Origin: CAZXWK01 sp964644675
GTDB lineage: Bacteria > Actinomycetota > Coriobacteriia > Anaerosomatales > JAAXUF01
DNA length: 64,000 bases
NCBI GenBank assembly: GCA_964644675.1
Contig: CAZXWK010000006.1
Coordinates: 16,390 to 80,389 of the forward strand
Direction: 5' to 3'
In this document: positions 1-9,077 of the stretch, piece by piece
Layout of the letters: every line of letters begins with the position of its first letter
Position numbering within the stretch: the stretch's first letter is position 1
Position numbers and translations under genes: made by a program
The notes under the pieces: generated by a model
Database searches by the model: none
What the model saw: the letters and a program-made list of their open reading frames with translations, nothing else
What the model was told of the DNA's origin: nothing

Positions 1-99
1 GACTCGCCGTGGACCCGCGCGCTCGGCTCGCCGGACTCCTCGGAAACCCTGAAGGGCGGCCATCGCGCACTGTCGACACGTCTCGCGGCCGCACGCGCC

Positions 100-366
100 C
101 TACCGCCGGCCGCCGCCTTTGAGCAACCGCTCAAACTCGCGCTTGTCCCAGCCGGCCATGGCGCGGTCCCCGACCTGGATCACCGGCACGCCGCGCTGTC
201 CGGTCATGAGCACCATCCGCTTGAGACCACGGCGGTCTCGCGTGACGTCGATCTCCGTGAACTCGAACCCCTTCTCGGCGAGGTAGCGCTTCGCGACCGT
301 GCACCAGTGGCACGCGGGCGTCGTGTAGACGGTGATCCGTGGTGCTTCCCGCCGAGAACCGCTCAT
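100..366 (-). CDS. glutaredoxin-like thiol redox protein
   Basis: A short thioredoxin-fold protein of about 88 residues. A CHWC (CXXC) redox pair sits at residues 19-22 right after a beta strand (ITVYTTPA), and a GVPV motif supplies the cis-proline expected opposite the active site, as in NrdH/glutaredoxin families. It probably reduces disulfides in the cytosol. I chose the ATG at 366 because an AAAGGCGG stretch lies about 10 nt upstream. An in-frame ATG at 390 has no ribosome site and would add a low-complexity N-terminus. It is divergent from the FAD dehydrogenase at 505 and may share its promoter region. Family assignment is firm; the in vivo partner is unknown. Confidence 0.85.
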   Translation of the reverse strand: MSGSRREAPRITVYTTPACHWCTVAKRYLAEKGFEFTEIDVTRDRRGLKRMVLMTGQRGVPVIQVGDRAMAGWDKREFERLLKGGGRR

Positions 367-504
367 CGTCCGCGTGCCGCCTTTCGCCATGTTGCGGGAA
401 CCGTTTGGAGTGGACGCTTGACACCGCAGGTATGATAGCCGACGGCCCTGAAGCCGCCGCAACGCTCGCGTCTGTAGCGAGCTCGAACCGAGGAGTCTCT
501 ACCA

Positions 505-1896
505 GTGAGTTCCCACGACTACGACGTCGTCATCGTCGGTGCCGGTCCCGCCGGCATCTTCGCCGCGCTCGAACTCGTCCGTTCGGGCGTGACCGACATC
601 CTCATCGTCGAGAAGGGCCACGCGATCGCCAAGCGCCGGTGCCCTGCGCGGCGCACCTCGTGCGTCGGCTGCAAGACCTGCGACATCATGACCGGATGGG
701 GCGGCGCGGGCGCATTCTCGGACGGCAAGCTCACGCTCACCACCGAGGTCGGGGGGTGGCTGCCGGACTTCATCGCCAAGCCTGAGCTCGAGGAGCTCGT
801 GGACTACACCGACAGGCTCTGGCTCGACTTCGGCGCGACCACCGAGGTGCACGGTCCCGACACCGCGACCGCCGCCGAGCTCGAGCGCGAGGCGACGCTT
901 GCGGGCATGAAGCTCCTCCCGATGAACATCCGCCACCTGGGCACCGACCGCTCGCCCGAGGTGCTCGACGCCATGCGGGTCTCGCTCGAGGCGTCCGGCG
1001 TCACCGTGCGCACCGAGATCGCCGCCGCCCGCATCCTCGCCGAGAACGGCCGCGCCACCGGTGTCGAGCTCGCTGACGGCGAGGTCGTCTCGGCGGGGGC
1101 GGTCATCGCCGCGCCGGGGCGCGAGGGGGCCGACTGGCTCGCCGAGCAGGCCCACGCGCTAGGCCTGACGCTCGTCAACAACGCGGTCGACATCGGCGTG
1201 CGCGTCGAGTGCCCGGCGCCCATAATGCAGCGGCTCACCGACGCGCTGTACGAAGCCAAGCTCGTCTACCACACCAAGGCGTTCGGCGACACGGTCCGCA
1301 CCTTCTGCATGAACCCGTACGGCGAGGTCACCACCGAGAGCTACGGCGACGTCGTCACCGTCAACGGCCACAGCTACGCCGAGAGCAAGACGCCCTACAC
1401 AAACTTCGCGGTACTCGTGAGCCAGCGCTTCACCGAGCCGTTCCGAGATCCGATCACGTACGGCCGCTCGATCGCCAAGCTCGCGAACCTGCTGGGCGAC
1501 GGCATCCTGGTGCAGCGGCTCGCCGACCTCAAGGCCGGCCGCCGCTCGACGCCCGAGCGCATCGCGCAGTCGCTCGCCGAGCCCACGCTCGCCCACGCGA
1601 CTCCGGGCGATCTCTCGGCGGTGCTGCCCTACCGCCACTTGACCGACATCATCGAGTTCCTCGACGCGATGGAGCCGCTCGCGCCCGGCATCTCGGGGTC
1701 CAGCACACTGCTCTATGGCGTCGAGGTGAAGTTCTACAGCTCGCGTCTCGAGGTGTCGCCGAACCTCGAGACAGCCGTGAGCGGCCTGTACGCGATCGGG
1801 GACGGCGCGGGCATCACGCGCGGCCTCGTGCAGTCGAGCGCGAGCGGGGTGGTCGCGGCGCGCGCGGTGCTCGCTACTCGCCGAGCTGCTTCCTGA
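505..1896 (+). CDS. FAD-dependent dehydrogenase (COG2509-like)
   Basis: A 463-residue flavoprotein with a Rossmann dinucleotide-binding motif (VVIVGAGPAG, residues 8-17) and a C-terminal GDGAG segment typical of FAD oxidoreductases. Residues 46-59 contain a CX6CX2CX2C cluster just before a TGWGGAGAFSDGK motif. I recognise this arrangement from the uncharacterised FAD-dependent dehydrogenase family COG2509. The cluster could hold an Fe-S centre, but that is inference. The GTG start at 505 follows a GAGGAG ribosome site. The 3' end overlaps the convergent ABC permease gene by 23 nt. The substrate is unknown; the best description is a cytosolic flavin oxidoreductase. Confidence 0.85.
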   Translation: MSSHDYDVVIVGAGPAGIFAALELVRSGVTDILIVEKGHAIAKRRCPARRTSCVGCKTCDIMTGWGGAGAFSDGKLTLTTEVGGWLPDFIAKPELEELVDYTDRLWLDFGATTEVHGPDTATAAELEREATLAGMKLLPMNIRHLGTDRSPEVLDAMRVSLEASGVTVRTEIAAARILAENGRATGVELADGEVVSAGAVIAAPGREGADWLAEQAHALGLTLVNNAVDIGVRVECPAPIMQRLTDALYEAKLVYHTKAFGDTVRTFCMNPYGEVTTESYGDVVTVNGHSYAESKTPYTNFAVLVSQRFTEPFRDPITYGRSIAKLANLLGDGILVQRLADLKAGRRSTPERIAQSLAEPTLAHATPGDLSAVLPYRHLTDIIEFLDAMEPLAPGISGSSTLLYGVEVKFYSSRLEVSPNLETAVSGLYAIGDGAGITRGLVQSSASGVVAARAVLATRRAAS

Positions 1897-2995
1897 AGCT
1901 GGTCACCGCCGCGGTGAAGATCACGGTCGCGAACAGCGCCATGGCGAGAAGCGGCTGCCACAGGTCCGGGATCGACGTGCCCTTCAGGTACGCGCTCCGC
2001 ATCGCGACGATCGAATAGCGCAGGGGGATGAGGTAGGTCAGCGGCACGATCTCGGCCGGCATGGACTCGATCGGGAAGATGAAGCCCGACAACACGATCA
2101 TCGGCAGGAAGATGAACATGATCGTCTGTTGGGCCTGCTGTTGGTTGCGCGACACGAGCGACACGAGCAGTCCGATTCCGATTGAGGTCAGCAGGAACAG
2201 CGACAGCGTCACGGCGACCGTGAGCACGCTGCCGTTGAACGGCACGCGGAACCACACGCTCCCTACGAAGGCGATGAAGCTCGCCTGGATGACGGCGATC
2301 CCGGCGTAGGGGAGCACCTTCCCCAGCAGGTACTCTCCGCGCGTGATGGGCGTGACGAGCATCTGCTCGAGGGTGCCTCGTGCCCGTTCGCGCACCACCG
2401 CCTGGCTCATGACGCTGCCCACCGAGAGCAGCAGGATCGTCACCATCAGCCCCGGGATGGTCGCGTTGACGGCCTTGAGCGAGGGGTTGAAGACCACCCG
2501 GACGCGTGCGTCGATGCCTGGCGCCCGGGCCTGCTTCGCGGCCAGGCCGAGCGTGCGCTGGTTGAACTCCGCGACGATCTGCGCGGCGTACCCGCTCGCG
2601 ACCGCAGCCGTCTTGGAGTCGGCTCCGTCGACGACGATCCCGATCGGCACCGTGCGGCCGGCCGTGACCGAGTCGGCCATCCCGGCTGGAACGACCAGCG
2701 CGAGGCCGACCCCGCCCTGGTCGATGAGCGGGCCGAGCTGCGACTCGTCGTCGAGCCGGTTCACGACCACGAAGTAGCCGCTCGACGAGAACGAACTGAC
2801 GAGCTGCCGCGAGAGCGCGGTCTTGTCGTGGTCGACCACGATCATCGGGACGTTGCGTACGTCGGAGCCGACGACGTAGCCGAACAGCAGCAGCTGCAGA
2901 ATCGGCATCACGAAGATGAGGGGGAGCAGCAGCCGGTCGCGCCGGAGCTGAAGCAGCTCCTTCCACATCACCAGTCGCAGGCGGCGGAGACTCAT
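1874..2995 (-). CDS. ABC-2 type exporter permease, B-type (distal pair)
   Basis: A 373-residue ABC2_membrane_3-type permease: a cytoplasmic WKELLQLRRD start, TM1 (PLIFVMPILQLLLFGYVVGSD), an extracytoplasmic domain of about 150 residues (roughly 40-190), then five C-terminal helices ending in the FRKQL tail. It closely resembles the permease at 5815-6945 (shared LLLFGYVVGSDVRN-type segment), so the two are B-type paralogues. The start overlaps the stop of the upstream permease gene in ATGA, which fixes the start at 2995. It is the last gene of the TetR-regulated operon. It probably exports a hydrophobic drug or lipid, as in the YbhFSR family; the substrate is unknown. Confidence 0.88.
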   Translation of the reverse strand: MSLRRLRLVMWKELLQLRRDRLLLPLIFVMPILQLLLFGYVVGSDVRNVPMIVVDHDKTALSRQLVSSFSSSGYFVVVNRLDDESQLGPLIDQGGVGLALVVPAGMADSVTAGRTVPIGIVVDGADSKTAAVASGYAAQIVAEFNQRTLGLAAKQARAPGIDARVRVVFNPSLKAVNATIPGLMVTILLLSVGSVMSQAVVRERARGTLEQMLVTPITRGEYLLGKVLPYAGIAVIQASFIAFVGSVWFRVPFNGSVLTVAVTLSLFLLTSIGIGLLVSLVSRNQQQAQQTIMFIFLPMIVLSGFIFPIESMPAEIVPLTYLIPLRYSIVAMRSAYLKGTSIPDLWQPLLAMALFATVIFTAAVTSFRKQLGE

Positions 2996-4167
2996 TCGAG
3001 CCCCCTGCGCCGATGGAGGAAGGTCGCGAGTGCGAGACCTATCGCCGCGTACGCGAGCAGCTGCAGGACGAGCGCGCCCAGAGCGGGCCACCCCGTGCCG
3101 CGCAGGAACACCCCGCGCGAGATGTCGATCATGTACCGGGCCGGGAACAGGAACGATGCCCCCTGCAGCAGTGGTGGGACCGAGGAGAGCGGGAACGCCA
3201 TCCCCGAGAGCATGAAGCCGGGGAGCAGCGAGATGAGCAGCCCGATGAGGTTCGCCGATTCGATACTGGGCGCAACCGCCGAGATGACCAGGCCGATCGA
3301 CAGCGCGCACAGGATGAAGAGGAACATGCCGACGGCGAGTACCGTGATGTCGCCGCGGAGCGGAACCCGGAACACGCCCATCGCCACGATCGAGATGCCA
3401 ATGGTGTCGATGAACCCCAGCAGCGCCCAGGGCAACACCTTGCCCACTATGAGCTCACCGTCGGTGAGCGGGGACTCGAGCAGCTGCTCGAGCGTGCCGG
3501 ACTCGCGCTCCTTGACCAAGGTGACGGCTGTCTGCTGGACGGTCACGATCATGATGATGACCACCATCAGTCCCGGCACGAGGAAGTCCGCGCTCTTGCC
3601 CTCGGGGTTGTACCAGGTGCGTATCCTGGGCTCGAGCAGCCCCGCGCCTTGGAGTGATGCTCCGCGAGCTGCCGCCCAGGACACGAGCGATGCCTGGTTC
3701 AGCCGGTTGTTCAGCGCGACCGCGTACGCCTGCCCCAACTGGGCCGACGTCGGCTCGCTCCCGTCGACCAGCACCGCGACGTCACCCTTGCCGCCTCCGG
3801 CGATCGTCCGTGCGAACCCGTCCGCCACCACGACGGCCACGCGCGCCTGACCACGGTCGAAAGCCCGATACACCTCGTCCATCGAGCTCACCGCGCCCGT
3901 GACCGTGAAGAACCCCGACTGCCCGAACGCGTCGACGTATGCCCGACTGGCGGCCGTGTGGTCGAGGTCGAGCACGACCGCCGGTACGTTGCGGACGTCG
4001 AAGCTGATCGCATACGCGAAGAGCAGGAGCTGGACCAGGGGAAGCAGGAGCACCGCCACGATCATGCGCCAGTCACGCCCGATGTGGACGAATTCCTTGC
4101 GCGCGATGGCGGCGATCCGAGAGGCCGAGCCTCTCGCATGGGACCGTCGACCGATGTGCGCTGACAT
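2992..4167 (-). CDS. ABC-2 type exporter permease, A-type (distal pair)
   Basis: A 391-residue permease with the same topology as its neighbours: an N-terminal ARKEFVHIGRDWRM stretch, TM1, a large extracytoplasmic domain with a DLDHTAASR segment, and five helices at the C-terminus. Its ARKEF/SFDV/DLDHTA features match the permease at 6952-8082 better than the adjacent one, so it is the A-type half of a second A/B heterodimer. It lies downstream of the tetR gene and overlaps the next gene by 4 nt (ATGA), which suggests translational coupling. No dedicated ATPase follows it, so this pair must share an ATPase encoded earlier in the operon. Confidence 0.88.
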   Translation of the reverse strand: MSAHIGRRSHARGSASRIAAIARKEFVHIGRDWRMIVAVLLLPLVQLLLFAYAISFDVRNVPAVVLDLDHTAASRAYVDAFGQSGFFTVTGAVSSMDEVYRAFDRGQARVAVVVADGFARTIAGGGKGDVAVLVDGSEPTSAQLGQAYAVALNNRLNQASLVSWAAARGASLQGAGLLEPRIRTWYNPEGKSADFLVPGLMVVIIMIVTVQQTAVTLVKERESGTLEQLLESPLTDGELIVGKVLPWALLGFIDTIGISIVAMGVFRVPLRGDITVLAVGMFLFILCALSIGLVISAVAPSIESANLIGLLISLLPGFMLSGMAFPLSSVPPLLQGASFLFPARYMIDISRGVFLRGTGWPALGALVLQLLAYAAIGLALATFLHRRRGLE

Positions 4168-4177
4168 CCGGATCCCC

Positions 4178-4816
4178 CTAGCCGCTGGCGCCGTCTCCCC
4201 AGCCCATCATGAGCGAGATCGCGTCCACGATGGCGTCGTCGTGCTGTGTCTCGAAGAACATCGACGTCATCGTGTAGCCGACGACCATGCTCATGAACGC
4301 GCGCACCTTGGCCTCGAGATCGTCGGGTGCCCGCCGGATGCCGAAGAACGAGTCGACGTGCGGCACGAACGTCCGCACGTTCTCGACCATCGCCTGGCCG
4401 AACTTCTCGCGGAACACCAGGCGCATGGAACGGTTGTGGGGAGCGGCGTTCATGAGCGTGCTCATGATGTTGCGGCCCTCACCCATCTCGGTGCGGCGCA
4501 TGTGCAGCAGGTTCACGAGCGAGCTGCGCAGGCTCTCGGGCTGTACCTCGGCGAGTCTGCGCCGTGCTTCGCCGGTGATATGCTCGCCCGCCGTCGACAC
4601 CAGGTCGAGCAGCAGCGCCTCCTTGCCGGCGTAGTGGCGGTAGAGCGCGGGCTCGGTGACGCCCACCCGCGACGCGATGTCGCGCATGGTACCGCCCTCG
4701 TAGCCCTTCTCGGAGAAGACCGCGAGCGCGGCGTCCAGGATCTCGCCTCGGCGGCCCTCGATGAACTCGCTGAAGTAGGCGTCAGGCGGGCCGGGTGCCG
4801 TCATGTCGTGAATCAT
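4178..4816 (-). CDS. TetR-family regulator embedded in exporter operon
   Basis: A 212-residue one-component repressor. The N-terminal helix-turn-helix (EILDAALAVFSEKGYEGGTM, then IASRVGVTEPALYRHYAGKE, about residues 25-65) is classic TetR, followed by an all-helical ligand-binding domain. The ATG at 4816 overlaps the TGA of the upstream ATPase gene (ATGA), which sets the start. It lies in the middle of the exporter operon it presumably controls, as with the TetR regulator of the E. coli ybh exporter. A matching palindrome lies at 11217-11232 in front of the first operon gene, so autorepression relieved by the exported compound is the simplest model. Confidence 0.9.
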   Translation of the reverse strand: MIHDMTAPGPPDAYFSEFIEGRRGEILDAALAVFSEKGYEGGTMRDIASRVGVTEPALYRHYAGKEALLLDLVSTAGEHITGEARRRLAEVQPESLRSSLVNLLHMRRTEMGEGRNIMSTLMNAAPHNRSMRLVFREKFGQAMVENVRTFVPHVDSFFGIRRAPDDLEAKVRAFMSMVVGYTMTSMFFETQHDDAIVDAISLMMGWGDGASG

Positions 4817-5808
4817 GCTCGGCCTCCCTGAGTACCGACCAGGTGGACGAACGCGTCCTCGAGCGTCGGCTCGACCGGCTCCACGTGGTAGACGCGGAAG
4901 CCGGCGTTCTCCAGGTAGGGCTTCAGCTCGGCCTTCGCCGAGGCGGCCGCGCCCAGGTTCACGTTGATGAGGGAGCCCTGCATGTAGGCGTCGTCGACGG
5001 CCGGATGCTTTTGGAGTTCGGCGAGGGCCCCCTCGCCGTCGTCCACTTCGAGCTGGACGATCGTGTCGGCCGCGAGCGCGCCCTTGATCTCTTGCGGCGT
5101 GCCCGCCGCGATGATGTTGCCTCGGTAGATGAACGCGAGGCGGTTGCAGTGGGTCGCCTCGTCCATGTAGTGCGTCGTCACGAACAACGTGACGCCCTGA
5201 TGCGCCAGGTCGTAGAGGAGCTCCCAGAACTGGCGGCGGGCGTTGGGGTCGACGCCGGAGGTCGGCTCGTCGAGGAAGATGAGCTTGGGCTCGTGGATGG
5301 TCGCGCATCCTAGGGCGAGCCGCTGCTTCCATCCAACCGAGAGGTTGCCGGTGAGCTCGTCCTCCCGGCCCTCGAGGTCGGCCATCTTGAGGATGTAGGT
5401 GCGGCGCTCTTCGTACTTCTCGGCGGTCAGGCCATAGATGCCGGCGTAGAACTTCAGGTTCTCGTCCACGGTCAGGTCCTGGAACAGCGAGAACTTCTGC
5501 GACATGTAGCCGATGTTCTCACGGACGCGCTCGGGCTCGTCGTCGATGTCGTAGCCCATGACGCGCGCCGACCCGGCGGTGGATTCGATGGTGCCGCACA
5601 GCATGCGGATCGTCGTGGTCTTGCCCGAGCCGTTGGGACCCAGGAACCCAAAGATCTCGCCCTGCTTCACATCGAGGTCGATCGAGTCCACGGCCACGAA
5701 ATCGCCGAACTCCTTGCGCAGGCCGCGCACCAGGATCGCGTTGCCGTCCTCCATGTGAGGCTCGGCCTTCACCCGCGTCTTTGTCCAAGGCAGTGCCATG
5801 AGCGTCAC
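4813..5808 (-). CDS. ABC exporter ATPase 2
   Basis: A nucleotide-binding subunit of about 331 residues (GTG at 5808; ATGs at 5799 and 5754 are alternatives). Walker A is GPNGSGKTT and Walker B is LIFLDEPTSGVDP. The signature is LSVGWKQRLALG rather than LSGGQ, a variant I associate with ATPase domains of YbhF/RbbA-type exporters. The C-terminal 80 residues form the extension typical of drug-export ATPases. It sits between permease B (5815) and tetR, with a 4-nt overlap into tetR. Together with ATPase 1 it may form a heterodimer equivalent to the two fused halves of YbhF. Confidence 0.9.
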   Translation of the reverse strand: MTLMALPWTKTRVKAEPHMEDGNAILVRGLRKEFGDFVAVDSIDLDVKQGEIFGFLGPNGSGKTTTIRMLCGTIESTAGSARVMGYDIDDEPERVRENIGYMSQKFSLFQDLTVDENLKFYAGIYGLTAEKYEERRTYILKMADLEGREDELTGNLSVGWKQRLALGCATIHEPKLIFLDEPTSGVDPNARRQFWELLYDLAHQGVTLFVTTHYMDEATHCNRLAFIYRGNIIAAGTPQEIKGALAADTIVQLEVDDGEGALAELQKHPAVDDAYMQGSLINVNLGAAASAKAELKPYLENAGFRVYHVEPVEPTLEDAFVHLVGTQGGRA

Positions 5809-5814
5809 TCTCTG

Positions 5815-6945
5815 TCAGTCGTTGAGCTGCTTGCGGAACCGGGTGAGCCCGAACACGAAGATCGCCACCGAGAAGACCGCCATCGCCAGGAACTGCGGCC
5901 AGAGGGCGGCGAACCCGGAACCCTTGAGGAAGTTGGAGCGGACGATCACCAGGATGTAGCGCAGTGGGATGAGGAACGTGAGGATGTAGAGCCACTTGGG
6001 GAACGCGTCGATCGGGAACATGAAGCCGCCCAGCATCATCGACGGCATCTGCATGAACATGGCGGTCTGCTGCGCCTGCTGCCGCGTGCGCGACATGAGT
6101 GACACGATCATGCCCAGCCCGAGCGCGCTCAACATGAAGAGCATCAGCCCGGACAGCAGCACTGCGAGCGAACCGCGGAACGGCACCCGGAACCACGTCA
6201 CGCCGACGACGAACGTGACGGCGACCTGCACGAATGCGATCCCGATGTAGGGTATGAGCTTGCCGAGCAGGTAGTCGGTCCGCCCGATGGGCGTGACGAA
6301 GAGCTGCTCGAGCGTGCCACGCTCGCGCTCCTTCACGATCGCCTGGCTCATGAGGTTCTGCGTCGACATGAGCAGGATGAACGCGAGCAGCGCCGGCACC
6401 ATGGTGTTCACGGCGCGCATCGTCGGGTTGTAGAGCACCCGGACGCGTGCGTCCACGCCCAGTGGCACGGCCTTCCCGGGCGCCGCGTTGGGCAGCGCGT
6501 AGAACTGGCTGCTCAGGCTCGAGATGATCCCGGACGCGTACCCGGCCGCGACTTGGCTGTTGCGGCTGTCGGACCCGTCGATGACGACCCCGATCTGCGC
6601 CGGTCGCCGGGCCTTGATGGAGTCGCCGAGCCCTTTGGGGATCTCGATCGCGATGACCGCGACGCTCCCGTCGAGCGCGTCTTTGACTCCCGCCTCGCTC
6701 GTCGGCCGCGCTACGACCGTGAAGTACCCGGAGCTGGTGAAGGCGTCGACCACCTGGCGCGACTGCACCGTGTTGTCCTGGTCGTAGACGGCAAGGCTGA
6801 GGTTGCGCACGTCCGAGCCCACCACGTAGCCGAAGAGGATGAGCTGCAGCACCGGCATGACCAGCAGGAGCGGCAGCATCGCCTTGTCACGCCTGACCTG
6901 CTGGAATTCCTTCCAGATGAGGATGCGGATCCGGTTCCACGACAT
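5815..6945 (-). CDS. ABC-2 type exporter permease, B-type (proximal pair)
   Basis: A 376-residue permease starting MSWNRIRILIWKEF, with TM1 (LPLLLVMPVLQLILFGYVVGSD), an extracytoplasmic domain of about 150 residues, and five C-terminal helices. It is the paralogue of the permease at 1874-2995, sharing the VVGSDVRN junction, the RERGTLEQLFVTPI-type cytoplasmic loop and the FRKQL tail. It starts a few bases after the end of permease A (6952) and runs directly into ATPase 2. It is most likely one half of an A/B transmembrane heterodimer in an envelope drug or lipid exporter. Confidence 0.88.
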   Translation of the reverse strand: MSWNRIRILIWKEFQQVRRDKAMLPLLLVMPVLQLILFGYVVGSDVRNLSLAVYDQDNTVQSRQVVDAFTSSGYFTVVARPTSEAGVKDALDGSVAVIAIEIPKGLGDSIKARRPAQIGVVIDGSDSRNSQVAAGYASGIISSLSSQFYALPNAAPGKAVPLGVDARVRVLYNPTMRAVNTMVPALLAFILLMSTQNLMSQAIVKERERGTLEQLFVTPIGRTDYLLGKLIPYIGIAFVQVAVTFVVGVTWFRVPFRGSLAVLLSGLMLFMLSALGLGMIVSLMSRTRQQAQQTAMFMQMPSMMLGGFMFPIDAFPKWLYILTFLIPLRYILVIVRSNFLKGSGFAALWPQFLAMAVFSVAIFVFGLTRFRKQLND

Positions 6946-6951
6946 CCGCGC

Positions 6952-8082
6952 TCACGCCCTCTCTCGGTAGAGTGCCGCCGAGAGGACCGTGATGACCACG
7001 GCGAAGATGGCCAGCGCAGCGACCTGGGGCCAGAGCACTCGAGGGTCGCCACCCTTGAGGAAGACCGTCCGCGTGATGACCATGAAGTAGCGCGCCGGGA
7101 AGAAGTACGACACGAACTGCAGCGCCCAGGGCAGGCTCGAGATGGGGAAGACGAAGCCCGAGAGCATGAAGGTCGGCAGGAAGCTCACGAGTGCACCCAG
7201 CTGGTTCGCGGTGTCCACCGAGGTCGCCCGCGCCGAGACCATCAGGCCGATGCCCAACGTGCAAATCACGTAGAGGACGCTCGAGAGCACGAAGAGCGGG
7301 ACCGATCCTCGGAATGGGATCCGGAACACGAGGATTCCGATGAGCGAGATGATCACGATGTCGAGACCGCCGATGAACGCCCACGGCGCGATCTTGCCCA
7401 CCATCAGCTCGATGCGCCGGATCGGCGAGACGATGAGCTGTTCGTACGTGCCCATCTCTTTCTCTCGGACCAAGGTGTTCGCGGTCTGCAACACGGTGAC
7501 CATCGTGACCAGAACCACGATGAGCCCGGGCACGAAGTAGTACGCGGACTTGCCCTCGGGGTTGTACCAGGTGCGCGTCGTCGACGTCAGGCCTCCGACG
7601 CTCGTGGCGACGTTGACGCCCTTGGCCTCGTACTGCTTGATCGCCACCTTCGCCCCGAACAGGCGGGACAGCGCGCCCGCGTAGGTCTGCGCCACCTGCG
7701 CCGAGCTCGAGTCGGATCCGTCCACGAGCACCTGAACCGCTCCCGCGCGACCGCCGGCTACGTCCTGGCCGAACCCGTTGCCCACGACGACGACGACCTT
7801 GGCCTCGTTGCTCTCGAGGACTGCGTCGACCTCGGCGTAGTTGTTGAGCACCCGGTCGACCTGGAAGTAGTTCGACTGCTGGAGCGCCGTGATGTACTGA
7901 CGGCTCTGTGCGGTGTGGTCGAGGTCCAGCGCCGCCGTCGGCAAGTGCTTCACGTCGAACGAGAGCGCGTAGCTGTACAGGAACAGCTGGATGAGCGGCA
8001 TCACCAGGATGACGCCCAGCAGCCGCTTGTCCCGCATGATGTGGATGAACTCTTTGCGGGCGATGGCGAGGACGCGACGCAC
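6952..8082 (-). CDS. ABC-2 type exporter permease, A-type (proximal pair)
   Basis: A 376-residue permease (MRRVLAIARKEFIHIMRDKR) with one N-terminal helix, a large extracytoplasmic domain and a five-helix C-terminal bundle. Its SFDVKHLPTAALDLDHTAQSR segment is closest to the permease at 2992-4167. The GTG start at 8082 shares one base with the TAG stop of ATPase 1 (TAGTG), so the two are almost certainly coupled. It forms the first A/B pair with the 5815 gene product. Confidence 0.88.
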   Translation of the reverse strand: MRRVLAIARKEFIHIMRDKRLLGVILVMPLIQLFLYSYALSFDVKHLPTAALDLDHTAQSRQYITALQQSNYFQVDRVLNNYAEVDAVLESNEAKVVVVVGNGFGQDVAGGRAGAVQVLVDGSDSSSAQVAQTYAGALSRLFGAKVAIKQYEAKGVNVATSVGGLTSTTRTWYNPEGKSAYYFVPGLIVVLVTMVTVLQTANTLVREKEMGTYEQLIVSPIRRIELMVGKIAPWAFIGGLDIVIISLIGILVFRIPFRGSVPLFVLSSVLYVICTLGIGLMVSARATSVDTANQLGALVSFLPTFMLSGFVFPISSLPWALQFVSYFFPARYFMVITRTVFLKGGDPRVLWPQVAALAIFAVVITVLSAALYRERA

Positions 8083-9077
8083 TACTCGGCCACCCCCAGG
8101 ATGCTCTCGTCGTCCGAGCCGACGAGTTCACCGGCGCCCGGTATGAGCGTCGCGAACGCCATCTCCAGATCGGTCGGGGACGGGTGCATGTGCGCGACCG
8201 TGAACCCTGCGTTCTCGAGCGCTTCACGAAGCTCGTCCTCGCACTCGTCCTCGCCGACGCATTCCTGCACGAGCACGCGCAGCACCTCGCCGGACACCTC
8301 GACGCTCGACACGAACGTGAGGGCGCGGACGATCTCCATGGCCTGGCGATAGCGGTCGACCGCGACCTCGATCACGCGCCCCGGCACGCGCCTCTTCATC
8401 CCGGCGGGAGTGTCGCGCAGGATGATGCGGCCCTGCGTCATGAACGCGATCTCGTCGCAGCGGTCGGCTTCGTCCATGTACGGCGTGGCGACGAACACGG
8501 TGATCCCTTGCCGGTGCAGGTCGCTGATGATGCGCCAGAACTCCCGACGCGACACGGGGTCGACGCCCGTGGTGGGCTCGTCGAGGAAGAGCAGGTCGGG
8601 CTCGCTGATGAGCGTGGCCGCCAGCGCGAGCTTCTGCTTCATGCCTCCCGACAGGTACTGCGCCTGCCGGTCGCCGAATTCCGTGAGCCCCGAGAACTCG
8701 AGCAGCCTGGCGGAGCGCTCGGCCATCTCCGCACGAGGGACGCCCCTGAGCTCGGCGAAGAAGTTCAGGTTCTCCTGCACGGTCAGGTCGCCGTAGAGCG
8801 AGAACGCCTGCGACATGTAGCCGATTCGCGGCTTGACCGCATGCGGGTCGGTGGTGACCGAGTGGCCGAAGACCAGCGCGTCGCCCGATGTCGGCGTGAG
8901 GACGGTCGCCAACATGCGGATGAGGGTCGACTTGCCCGCGCCGTCCGGCCCGACAAGGCCGAACACCTCGCCGCGCGGGATGGTCATCGAGACGCCGTCG
9001 ACCGCCGTGACCGACTTGAATTCGCGCCGGACGTCACGGATTTCGATCGCGACCTCTGTCGGGGCCGCGTCGGTCAC
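8082..9077 (-). CDS. ABC exporter ATPase 1
   Basis: A 331-residue ATPase with Walker A (GPDGAGKST), a canonical-type signature (LSGGMKQKLALA), Walker B (LLFLDEPTTGVDP) and a C-terminal extension rich in acidic residues (CVGEDECEDE). The GTG start overlaps the adaptor stop codon as GTGA. It differs clearly in sequence from ATPase 2, which fits a heterodimeric motor with one canonical and one variant signature. It powers export through the four permeases encoded downstream; the substrate is unknown. Confidence 0.9.
   Translation of the reverse strand: MTDAAPTEVAIEIRDVRREFKSVTAVDGVSMTIPRGEVFGLVGPDGAGKSTLIRMLATVLTPTSGDALVFGHSVTTDPHAVKPRIGYMSQAFSLYGDLTVQENLNFFAELRGVPRAEMAERSARLLEFSGLTEFGDRQAQYLSGGMKQKLALAATLISEPDLLFLDEPTTGVDPVSRREFWRIISDLHRQGITVFVATPYMDEADRCDEIAFMTQGRIILRDTPAGMKRRVPGRVIEVAVDRYRQAMEIVRALTFVSSVEVSGEVLRVLVQECVGEDECEDELREALENAGFTVAHMHPSPTDLEMAFATLIPGAGELVGSDDESILGVAE

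Noticed and set aside
1..99. A possible gene end at the left edge
   Set aside because: No open frame with recognisable sequence crosses this short stretch; it may be intergenic.
418..446. TTGACA at 418-423 as a -35 for the FAD dehydrogenase
   Set aside because: The TATGAT at 431 is only 7 nt away and no -10 is found at the right distance, so the match is probably chance.
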